From JBGPBY01 sp041481485 (GTDB lineage: Bacteria > Acidobacteriota > Terriglobia > 20CM-2-55-15): a stretch of 31,426 bases of DNA. Made by a program: the position numbers and the translations under genes. The stretch lies in assembly GCA_041481485.1 (NCBI GenBank), contig JBGPBY010000013.1, positions 1-31,426 on the forward strand, read 5' to 3'. Positions 24,657 through 31,426 of the stretch are shown here, in pieces. How positions within the stretch are numbered: the first letter of the stretch is position 1; each line of letters opens with the position of its first letter. The notes under the pieces were generated by a model. The model was not told where the DNA came from and did no database searches. It saw nothing but the letters and a program-made list of their open reading frames with translations.

Positions 24657-26133
24657 CTATCCCTGCCTCGAAGTAAGTTCCACAATCTGCCGGCTCACCG
24701 CATGAGCCGCGGCGAAATCGCCAGCCCGGATCTGTTCTCTGCATTGCTGGAGGACTTCCGCAGTCCGGCGGTTTTTTTCGAGCTTACTTGCAGTGATCCG
24801 CTCCAGAATCGATTCACGCAGCTCCAGGGCCTCGGGATGTGCCGCAGCAACTGCGAACAGCTTGTTGATTTTTTCCTGAGAAGTCCGTACATCTCCATTT
24901 TGAAAAGCCTGCCGCGCCTCCGCCAACATTACCCGCAGGGATTCCTGCTTGTCCTTTTCGCGCTTTTGCTCTTCGATCGCCTTCCGGCAGACTTCAAGCA
25001 ACCGCAGGCCGAATGGATTCCTGGGAACGGCTTCAAGAAGCTGCTGGAGAGTCTCCTAGCAATCCGCAAACTGGCGCTGCTCGAATTGACTGTGGGCATT
25101 TCGCAACAATCGCAGCAGCGGGAGCGCGGAATTGAACTGATGATTGTAAGAATCGAGTTCTTCCCGCAGCGCTGCATGGCGCTGCAACAGGATTCCAAAA
25201 TCGGAATTCCCGTCAGGTGGAATCTCAGCCGGCAATTCAAATTTCTCCTTCGGACTGGTATTTTTGCCAATTTGCTGAGAATCCAAAAATTCGATGATGT
25301 GAAGCTGCTCAAATCGTTGTCTGCAACGCTGGACTTCAATTTCAATGTGATCGACCATGGTGCGGACTTCTTCACACATGGCCGGCAATTCGGACTGAAT
25401 TGACAATAGCGCCTGTGAGAATTCGCGACAGGACCGAAAGCGCTCCTCCCGGTCCTTTGCCAGTCCGCGATCCAGAATCGCGCTTAGTTCCGCCATACAA
25501 GACTGCGGCGATGCTGAAAAGATCGCTGCGGCGATCGAGGTCTCGAATTCCCCGCCACTGTTCCGGCGACATATAATAGGGCGACCCAATAACTCCTCCG
25601 GTTCGGCTCCTTTCTGCGGATTCCAGCCGCGCCAGGCCAAAATCCAGAACTTTTGCAACGCCGTTTCGATTGATCCGGATGTTCCCGGGTTTAACATCCC
25701 GGTGAATGATGCCCTTTTCATGCGCGTGATCTAATCCCGCACAGACTTCACTGATAATCTTGAGTTTGGAGGCAAACGGAAGAAATCGTCTCTGGTCGAT
25801 GTAGGTCTTCAGATCATCTCCCTCGACATACTCCATTACGATGTAAGGATGGTTGTTGACGTCAAGATCGAGGTCGAGAATCCTCATGATGTTCGGATGG
25901 TCCAGCTTCGCGGCCGCCTGAGCTTCCCGGAAAAATCTCTTTCGAAGCTCTTCATCCTCCACTCCAGATTTCATCACCTTGATGGCCCGGCGCTGATCCA
26001 GAATGGAATCATAACCAAGGTACACCGTTCCCATCGTGCCGCTGCCAAGTTGTCTTTCAATGCTGTATTTGCCGATGGTTTGCGCTGGCTTTTTCATGTG
26101 GATCTTGCCGGATTTCCCGATGACAACCGCCAC
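24657..26133 (-). pseudogene. ppkA: Ser/Thr protein kinase (PpkA-like), disrupted by internal deletion/frameshift and a TAG
   Basis: Read 26133 to 24657. The start is GTG at 26133 or, more likely, ATG at 26097. The first 213 residues hold an intact kinase core: GSGTMGTVYLG, AIKVMK, HRDVKPGNI, LDFGLARL, SPYYMSPEQW and DRRSDLFSIAAVLY. At about 25495 the homologous frame jumps: the expected ~45 residues after VLY (the ELLTGxxPF region) are missing, and the sequence resumes in another frame at AELSAILDRGLAKDREERFRSCREF. That second frame runs to an in-frame TAG at 25056-25058, after which homologous-looking coiled-coil/TPR-like sequence continues in the same frame to 24657. Two independent lesions point to a pseudogene, although assembly or sequencing error remains possible. 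The 201-nt gap to the FHA gene is the divergent promoter region. Confidence 0.85.
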
Positions 26134-26334
26134 AGATCAGAAATCTTGTTTTGAATTGTTTCGGGAGAAAACAGAGGAATGCTATCACAGCGCCAAACAG
26201 AAAGACCTCCAGGCGGGCGATGGGAATAGTCCTGAAACCATGCCATTGAGTAACCTTGGATACTGTCTTTAGCTATGCGATATATGGAACGATATTGCCG
26301 ACGTCGGAGTTTGATATTTACAGGGTGAGATCCG

Positions 26335-27780
26335 TTGAGTGATGAACGTCGTCCCAAACTCATAATCCAGGTCTCCGATGGATTGGGCAAACAGGCCCAG
26401 TACACCCTGGAAACATCCACAACCATCGGACGTGATGAAAAGTGCGAGATTCGCATTGATCATCCTAATGTCAGCCGAAGGCATGCGGAATTCTATTTCC
26501 ACGAAAATGCCTGGTGGTTTCGTGATCTCCACAGCAGCAACGGAAGCTTTGTAGACGGCGAGGCGACTGAGAATCTTTGGCTGACAGGAAAGATGACGAT
26601 TCGGCTCGGCAGGAACGGCCCCGAAATCACTACAACAGTCGAGAACATAATTGCCGGGCCCGCCGAAAGGGAACATCCGGCGCACCAGGACGCCGACTAC
26701 TATTTCAGGGAATCCGCGGATGGGGAAAATGTCGGAGAAAAGACCATGTTCATCCGCAAGGCGTTTAAGGAGGTGCGCCGGAAGCATCGCCGCCGTAACC
26801 GGATACTGATTGGAGTGTCCACCGCAATTCTTTTATCCGTGGGAATCTACGCACTCCACCAGCGTTCACTGGCCAACCATCAGCGCGAGCTGGCGGAGGA
26901 ATTGTTTTACTCCATAAAATCCGCGGAACTGGAGAGCGCGAAGTCGGAAGAAGCCATGGCAGGCCTTCGCGGACCTGACGTTATTAAAGAAATCGACCGG
27001 AACCGTGCGAAACGTGCCCAACTGGAAGCAAAGTACGAAAACTTTGTTAAGGAGATGGGGCTTTATTCCGGGCAACTGAGCGAGCAGGACCGCCTGATCC
27101 TGAGAGTTACCCGGATCTTTGGGGAATGCGAAATTGGCATGCCCGGAAACTACGTCAATGAGGTGAAACGGTATATCGGCTACTGGAAATCCACGGACCG
27201 GCTGGAAAAGGCGCTGAATCTGGCAAAAACTCACGGTTATACTTCGCGAATTTCCGCGGCCCTTTTGGATCAGAACCTACCGCCGCAGTTCTTCTATCTT
27301 GCGCTGCAGGAAAGCGGATTCAATACTCACGCAGTCGGTCCGCGCACTTACAAAGGGTATGCGAAAGGTATGTGGCAATTCATTCCCGAAACCGCCATAA
27401 AGTATGGATTGGTTCCTGGACCGCTACAAGACCTGCCACGCCCCGATCCTGGCGATGAACGCGACGACTTCGAGAAATCCACGGTGGCTGCTGCGCGCTA
27501 TCTCAAATTCATCTATTCCACAGATGCTCAGGCATCCGGTCTGCTCGTCATGGCCTCATATAACTGGGGAGAAGGGAAAGTCATTCCCTTGATCCAGAAG
27601 TTGCCGGCCAATCCGCGCGACCGAAACTTCTGGCAATTGCTTTCCACTGATCGGGAAAAATTGCCGCAGGAAACCTATGATTACGTGTTCTATATCGTTG
27701 CTGCGGCAGTCATCGGTGAAAATCCACGCGCTTTTGGATTCGGTTTCGAGAATCCGCTCCGCTATTTGGAACGTGAATAA
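26335..27780 (+). CDS. FHA domain - transmembrane helix - lytic transglycosylase fusion
   Basis: 481 residues from TTG at 26335 with agggtgaga upstream. The N-terminal FHA domain (about 8-100) has all key motifs: TIGRDEKCEIRI, VSRRHAEF and SSNGSFVDG. A basic stretch (RKHRRRNR) precedes one membrane helix at about 157-175 (ILIGVSTAILLSVGIYAL), then a charged, probably coiled-coil segment (about 180-250), and a C-terminal SLT-type lysozyme fold: catalytic Glu at ~326 in ALQESGF, GMWQFIP at 345-351, and ASYNWGEGKV at 407-416. Positive-inside topology puts FHA in the cytoplasm and the transglycosylase in the periplasm. FHA binds phosphothreonine, while the SLT domain would cut glycan strands to let the T6SS membrane complex through. 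It is divergent from the kinase gene and lies in the same control block. Confidence 0.9.
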   Translation: MSDERRPKLIIQVSDGLGKQAQYTLETSTTIGRDEKCEIRIDHPNVSRRHAEFYFHENAWWFRDLHSSNGSFVDGEATENLWLTGKMTIRLGRNGPEITTTVENIIAGPAEREHPAHQDADYYFRESADGENVGEKTMFIRKAFKEVRRKHRRRNRILIGVSTAILLSVGIYALHQRSLANHQRELAEELFYSIKSAELESAKSEEAMAGLRGPDVIKEIDRNRAKRAQLEAKYENFVKEMGLYSGQLSEQDRLILRVTRIFGECEIGMPGNYVNEVKRYIGYWKSTDRLEKALNLAKTHGYTSRISAALLDQNLPPQFFYLALQESGFNTHAVGPRTYKGYAKGMWQFIPETAIKYGLVPGPLQDLPRPDPGDERDDFEKSTVAAARYLKFIYSTDAQASGLLVMASYNWGEGKVIPLIQKLPANPRDRNFWQLLSTDREKLPQETYDYVFYIVAAAVIGENPRAFGFGFENPLRYLERE

Positions 27781-27825
27781 AAACAGGATCTCACTGAGGG
27801 GCGTTGTGAGTATACTTTGACGGAA

Positions 27826-28212
27826 ATGAACGAGCCGCACGGCGCTCATACGAACTACGTTCTAACGGATTCAGGCAAACCAATGAATTCCTGGAGTTTG
27901 CTGGATTTCTGGACCCGGGAAAAATGGTCATCCGGATTGCAAATCAGGCAAACGGCCATCCTCGACCGTGTTTTCGTCTGGACTTCCAACAGCCTGTATG
28001 AACTGATCATCATTTCTCCATCAACTAACGAAGTCATGATTCGCGGCGGAAAATACTTTCCGAACTATGCCTGTGTTCGTCTCTCAGGCAGCTCCATGGG
28101 AGGGTCTTTCCTGAAGCTTGGGGGAATCTATGTGGGGTTCCGAATGGAAATCGCCGAACACGGAAATACCATTGTGACCGGCCCGGTTGGGAAGATTGCT
28201 GTCTACGCTTGA
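27826..28212 (+). CDS. Small protein of unknown function
   Basis: 128 residues from ATG 27826 (TTG at 27817 would add three). No recognised family. It is soluble, without signal peptide or membrane helix. The sequence is beta-rich and looks well ordered: REKWSSGLQIRQTAILDRVF, TSNSLYELIIISP, MIRGGKYFPNYACVRLSG, SFLKLGGIYVGFRMEI. It lies 45 nt after the FHA-transglycosylase gene and 77 nt before the muramidase gene, in the same direction, so co-transcription is likely. It could be an accessory of either neighbour. Confidence 0.6.
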   Translation: MNEPHGAHTNYVLTDSGKPMNSWSLLDFWTREKWSSGLQIRQTAILDRVFVWTSNSLYELIIISPSTNEVMIRGGKYFPNYACVRLSGSSMGGSFLKLGGIYVGFRMEIAEHGNTIVTGPVGKIAVYA

Positions 28213-28289
28213 ATTGTAATCTGCGACTCGATGAATCTTCAGGAGACGGCATTGGACGTTTCAAATTGTCATTGTAAGCATTAATCGCC

Positions 28290-29036
28290 ATGGCATCCGT
28301 CAGACTACCCGGACCGTTATGCACTGTGCTTGGAGCATTCGACATCGACGCCGGCACTCTCTGCCGCGGGCCGTCGCCCGTTCCCGGACCTACGGGGCAA
28401 ACCAAATTGAAGTCGACGAAAACTTCACCCACGCCCAAAGGCGGAGTGAGCAAACTGACTGCGGCAGATTTCGAAGGGGCTGCAACTTCGCTGGGTGACG
28501 GAATCGATCCCGCACTGATCCATGCTTTTGCAGAGGTGGAGTCCGGCGGAAAGAGCGGGTTTGGTTCCGACGGTCTTCCAGTAATCGCATACGAAGGACA
28601 TGTCTTTCGGAAACTCACCAAGAGAAAGTACGACAAGGAATATCCTCTCCTTTCATATCCTTATGTAATGAAAGCCGGACCGGAATGGAAAAAGAACAAT
28701 AAGGACCAGAAGACTGCCTGGGCGACTTTGAATGGGGCAATAACGCTCGATGAGGATGCCGCGCTTCAGTCTTGCTCGTGGGGAATGTTTCAGGTGATGG
28801 GATTTAATTACGAGATATGCGGATATGACAATGCCAGGGATTTCGTCGCCGCGATGAAGGCCAGCGAGCGCGGACAATTGAATGCCTTCGTCGGCTTCTG
28901 TCAAAACACAGAAGGGATGATCCCGGCATTGCAGAATAAGGACTTCAAAAACATGGCGACTCTTTATAACGGCCAGGACTACGGTGACTATGACCGAAAA
29001 ATTCAAAAGGCCTATAAGAAATATGGAGGTTCGTAG
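28290..29036 (+). CDS. N-acetylmuramidase domain protein, probable T6SS effector
   Basis: 248 residues. Residues ~55-246 fit the N-acetylmuramidase (DUF3380-type) fold: LIHAFAEVESGGKSGF at 76-91 with the probable catalytic Glu at 84, LPVIAYEGHVFRKLT at 96-110, SCSWGMFQVMGFNY at 161-174, and a C-terminal LYNGQDYGDYDRKIQKAYKKY at 225-245. The first ~50 residues (LPGPLCTV, GTLCRGPSPVPGP) are Pro/Gly/Cys-rich and unassigned; they may serve as a loading tag. There is no signal peptide, so export would need another route, such as the T6SS. The next gene encodes a lipoprotein starting 2 nt after the stop, the classic arrangement for a periplasm-acting effector and its immunity protein. Confidence 0.82.
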   Translation: MASVRLPGPLCTVLGAFDIDAGTLCRGPSPVPGPTGQTKLKSTKTSPTPKGGVSKLTAADFEGAATSLGDGIDPALIHAFAEVESGGKSGFGSDGLPVIAYEGHVFRKLTKRKYDKEYPLLSYPYVMKAGPEWKKNNKDQKTAWATLNGAITLDEDAALQSCSWGMFQVMGFNYEICGYDNARDFVAAMKASERGQLNAFVGFCQNTEGMIPALQNKDFKNMATLYNGQDYGDYDRKIQKAYKKYGGS

Positions 29037-29038
29037 TC

Positions 29039-29704
29039 TTGCGACGCAATAGATGCCAATTTTTGATCTACTCTGCGCTGCTGACGATCTCAATCAATTG
29101 CTGCTCCGGCAAAAGCGAACCAGTGACTTCCAGCGAAGCCAAGCCAGGCAAGCCGGTCCAGGCTGCCGAACTGAAATTCAAGTCCGGTCAATATGAACAA
29201 CTGATGCTCGCCATCGATAGTCAAGGGAACCTGACAGGCTACTACCACGAAGACCAGGGACAAGGCATCTCAAAGCGATGTGAGTTCTACCTTTCCGGAA
29301 AGGGCTTTGGCGGCGAAATTCCGGTTTTAACCTGGAGTAATCGTACACTTCCCGGGACGCTGACTGCGCTGTCCGGAAGCGTCAAGCTCCGGATCGAGAA
29401 GGGCCGGGATCATGCCGGTTGCGGGCAAGTCCTGTTGCCCCAGATCAATCAAGGTTTGAAATTCGACCTTACAGAAGATGCCGCCTGGTCCGAATTGCGT
29501 CAGATTTCGAGTGACAGGTCGAATTTTTATATGGAACCTGACGCGGCAAAGGCTCTGAAGACCTTTGTCGTGCGCGGCGATATTGTTGGCATAATCGTTC
29601 GCAATGGCGAATGGCTACTGACCGAATATCACGGCGCCAAATCGACAACGAAGGGCTGGCTGGTTGCTGACACCACTTCAAAACTTTCTTCCCCCGCAAG
29701 ATGA
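29039..29704 (+). CDS. Putative periplasmic lipoprotein with SH3-like C-terminus, candidate immunity protein
   Basis: 221 residues from TTG at 29039, with GGAGG about 9 nt upstream (inside the end of the muramidase gene). The N-terminus is basic, then hydrophobic, then Cys (FLIYSALLTISINC, Cys21), a non-ideal but plausible lipobox, followed by a Ser/Pro/Lys linker. The middle ~110 residues (QYEQLMLAIDSQGNLTGYYH, RCEFYLSGKGFGGEI) are beta-rich and unrecognised. Residues ~175-215 (TFVVRGDIVGIIVRNGEWLL...TTKGWLVADT) look like a bacterial SH3 domain. Periplasmic anchoring directly behind a muramidase gene suggests self-protection against that enzyme. The name is inference. Confidence 0.72.
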   Translation: MRRNRCQFLIYSALLTISINCCSGKSEPVTSSEAKPGKPVQAAELKFKSGQYEQLMLAIDSQGNLTGYYHEDQGQGISKRCEFYLSGKGFGGEIPVLTWSNRTLPGTLTALSGSVKLRIEKGRDHAGCGQVLLPQINQGLKFDLTEDAAWSELRQISSDRSNFYMEPDAAKALKTFVVRGDIVGIIVRNGEWLLTEYHGAKSTTKGWLVADTTSKLSSPAR

Positions 29705-29765
29705 CCGAACGTTTTGATAATGCGTCCTTTTGAATTTAACTGCCCGTTCCCCTGTAGTCGCGGTG

Positions 29766-29810
29766 TATGACCGCGCTTGATCCCGAATTGAGCGACTGTG
29801 CGCGGTCATA
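29766..29810. repeat. 11-bp perfect palindromic hairpin next to the IS21 remnant
   Basis: TATGACCGCGC (29766-29776) and GCGCGGTCATA (29800-29810) are exact inverted copies with a 23-nt loop. No T-run follows, so it is not a standard intrinsic terminator. It sits within the 123-nt gap after the lipoprotein gene, 18 nt before the truncated istB, possibly at the break point. It could be an extragenic palindromic repeat. Confidence 0.6.
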
Positions 29811-29827
29811 TTACGGGACCTTAGACA

Positions 29828-30289
29828 TTGGCAACTTTTGCTTTGTTTCTCGGTCCACCCGGCACCGGCAAGAGTCATCTCGCACAGGCCATCGGACTGG
29901 CAGCAATCCAGCAGGGATATCGGGTCCTCTACAGGGAAACTCACACGCTTCTGGGTGAAATTGCAGAAGCCTCTCTCGATGGAACGCGCAAACAGCATAT
30001 GGAATGGCTATCGACTGTTCCGCTGCTGATCATCGACGATCTGGGAATGCGCAAGCTTCCGCCAGCCGCTGCCGAAGAATTACTGGAAATCGTCATGCGG
30101 CGTTACGAACGCACCAGCACTTTGATGACTTCCAACAGACCCGTTGAAGACTGGGGAAAACTTTTAGGGGACACTGCCACGGTTACGGCCATGCTCGATC
30201 GATTGCAGCATAACGGACACGTCTTGAAATGCGGTCCAAGAAGCTGGCGGACAAAAACGCACTTGCCCTATCCACCAGCAACGGAGTAG
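29828..30289 (+). pseudogene. istB: IstB helper ATPase of an IS21-family element, 5' truncated
   Basis: 153 residues of an expected ~250. The frame begins just before Walker A (LFLGPPGTGKSHLAQA) and contains LLIIDDLGM (Walker B), MRRYERTSTLMTSNRPVEDW, MLDRLQHNGHVLKCGPRSW and the usual short tail. A TAG lies two codons upstream of the TTG in the same frame, so the N-terminal ~100 residues and the whole istA transposase gene are missing. The element is therefore a dead remnant. Confidence 0.9.
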
Positions 30290-30299
30290 AAACACCTGT

Positions 30300-30365
30300 C
30301 CTGAATGGCGTCCTTCGTTGGCCGGTTTTCAGCTGATTATCATTGGCCGCTTTTGAAGTGATTAC
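30300..30365 (+). mobile_element. Right-end repeats of the IS21 remnant
   Basis: Directly after istB come two similar units, ttggccggttttcagctgat (from 30318) and ttggccgcttttgaagtgat (from 30343), spaced 25 nt. They resemble the multiple subterminal repeats bound by IstA in IS21-family elements. A third, weaker unit (tggcgtccttc) precedes them. The exact outer tip of the element cannot be placed and may be cut by the neighbouring transposase gene. Confidence 0.55.
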
Positions 30366-30372
30366 CGAGGTC

Positions 30373-31426
30373 TTACTGCCAGCAGAGTAGTGGGATGCGG
30401 TTCAAGTTATCGAGCGCCTGTTGGAATAGGTCTTGATAAGGATAGCCTTCCGCCATCCGGATCCACACACGGCGGACGGTGACTTGAATCTGGGCTCCGA
30501 TTTTGAGCAGCTTCAATCGTATGGTCGTACATTGGGCATGCTCGAGTTCCGTGTCTTTCAGTGCCAGTCTCCGCAGTCCGTGCATCAAGATATAGGCGAT
30601 AGAGGATAAGTACAGACGCAACTGATTGCCCCGCATCGTCGCGGTGCTCGTCCGGTCGGCAAATAAACCCAGCTGTTGTTCCTTGATCCGGTTTTCCATT
30701 TCTCCGCGCGCACAATAGAGTGCCTCGTAAAGGATGGCAGCGGGAAATCCGTGCTGCGGCAGCGATGTCACGATGAAGCGCGGATTGCTCCCTTTTTCCA
30801 AATGCTCGGCCTTGGCCACCACACGCCTTCTGCGGCTCCAGGTGTGTTCCAGGGTCTGGTAGTAGAGGTTCTTGAATTTTCGAGCCATCTTTCCGGTTCG
30901 GATCGATTCAACCTCGACGTCTTTTAATTCTTCTTTGATTTCTTTCAGAAGCCGCGCATTCTTTGCCAATCCGAATACGTAGTCGATCCCCTGACGCTCA
31001 CACCACGTCATGATGGCGTCCCGGCAGAATCCGGAATCTCCCCGTAACAGAATATGCACCTTCGGCCATCGTTTCCGGATCTCGGCCACGACGCGTTTCA
31101 AATCCATTAATGCGCCTTTGGCCGGATCGATGGAGGCGCTCCTTAATTGAGCGCTGAGCAAAAACTCATCGCAGAAAATGTATAGCGGCAGATAGCAGTA
31201 ACAATCGTAGTAGCCGTGAAAGAACCGTCCTTCCTGATGCCCATAAAGCGGATCATCGGTGGCATCAATGTCCAGAATGATTTGCGCCGGTGGCCGCTGG
31301 TGCGCATCCAAAAAAGATTCGACCATCACTCGTTCAATCGATTCCGGATTCATCACGATCTTTTTATATCGTTCCCCAGGTCCGGCATCGGCTTCGGTCC
31401 GCTCCAATCGATTCAGCGTACTCTTG
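30373..31426 (-). CDS. IS1380-family transposase, N-terminus outside window
   Basis: Open to the window edge: codons beyond the TTG at 31407 read KSTLNR, the normal continuation in this family, so the 5' end is missing rather than starting there. DDE landmarks are ILDIDATDDPLYGHQEGRF (first Asp region), HILLRGDSGFCRD (second Asp) and CARGEMENRIKEQQLGLF (the Y/C-x-R-G-x-MENRIKE Glu block), with MRGNQLRLYLSSIAYIL afterwards. No frameshift is visible in the 350 residues present. It is transcribed towards the IS21 remnant. The terminal inverted repeat between 30290 and 30372 could not be identified. Confidence 0.9.
   Translation of the reverse strand, partial: KSTLNRLERTEADAGPGERYKKIVMNPESIERVMVESFLDAHQRPPAQIILDIDATDDPLYGHQEGRFFHGYYDCYCYLPLYIFCDEFLLSAQLRSASIDPAKGALMDLKRVVAEIRKRWPKVHILLRGDSGFCRDAIMTWCERQGIDYVFGLAKNARLLKEIKEELKDVEVESIRTGKMARKFKNLYYQTLEHTWSRRRRVVAKAEHLEKGSNPRFIVTSLPQHGFPAAILYEALYCARGEMENRIKEQQLGLFADRTSTATMRGNQLRLYLSSIAYILMHGLRRLALKDTELEHAQCTTIRLKLLKIGAQIQVTVRRVWIRMAEGYPYQDLFQQALDNLNRIPLLCWQ

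Noticed and set aside
25056..25721. Three separate minus-strand genes in 24657-26133
   Set aside because: The pieces are consecutive parts of one kinase: the second and third share a frame and are split only by a TAG, and the upstream part of the second is a shadow of the kinase core.

Overview
The window holds most of a type VI secretion system (T6SS) locus with its effector modules, bounded on the left by a large repeat-built (probably extracellular) protein and on the right by insertion-sequence debris. The Ig-like/beta-propeller protein, the frequent TTG starts, the T6SS accessory set (TagJ/ImpE, DUF6484, TIGR02270-like, DUF2169, DUF4150, PP2C, kinase, FHA) and the IS21 and IS1380 elements suggest a diderm soil-type bacterium. 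Acidobacteriota is my best guess, but no rRNA or taxonomic marker is present, so this is an inference.

Layout. 2-3412 (+): C-terminal part of a giant Ig-repeat/Vgb-propeller protein. 3471-8666 (+): an effector-loading and toxin module, with a DUF5675 protein, a DUF2169 adaptor, a ketosynthase-fold protein lacking its catalytic residues, a DUF4150 (PAAR-like) protein with a toxin-like C-terminus, and two genes carrying three copies of one putative immunity domain. 23499-8773 (-): a tightly packed operon reading tssB, tssC, hcp, tagJ, tssA, tssE, tssF, tssG, clpV, vgrG, DUF6484, TIGR02270-like, with many 1-4 nt overlaps. The two blocks converge at about 8.7 kb.

23500-23844 is the divergent control region upstream of tssB. 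It contains a diverged ~190-bp tandem duplication. To its right lies a post-translational control block: an intact PP2C phosphatase (+), a Ser/Thr kinase gene (-) broken by an internal deletion/frameshift and an in-frame TAG, and (+) a protein fusing a cytoplasmic FHA domain through one membrane helix to a lytic transglycosylase domain. A small unknown protein, an N-acetylmuramidase and a tightly coupled lipoprotein with an SH3-like C-terminus follow; the last two look like a peptidoglycan-degrading effector and its periplasmic immunity protein. 29.7-31.4 kb holds a palindrome, a 5'-truncated IS21 istB, the remaining IS21 end, and a convergent IS1380-type transposase running off the window.

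How it fits together: TssBC sheath, Hcp tube, TssEFG baseplate, TssA, ClpV recycling ATPase and VgrG spike are all present. The membrane-complex and baseplate-linker genes tssJ, tssK, tssL and tssM are absent from the window. DUF2169 and the ketosynthase-like protein probably load the DUF4150 toxin onto VgrG. The FHA-transglycosylase protein could link phospho-signalling to local peptidoglycan opening, but its expected kinase partner appears to be a pseudogene or carries sequence errors.
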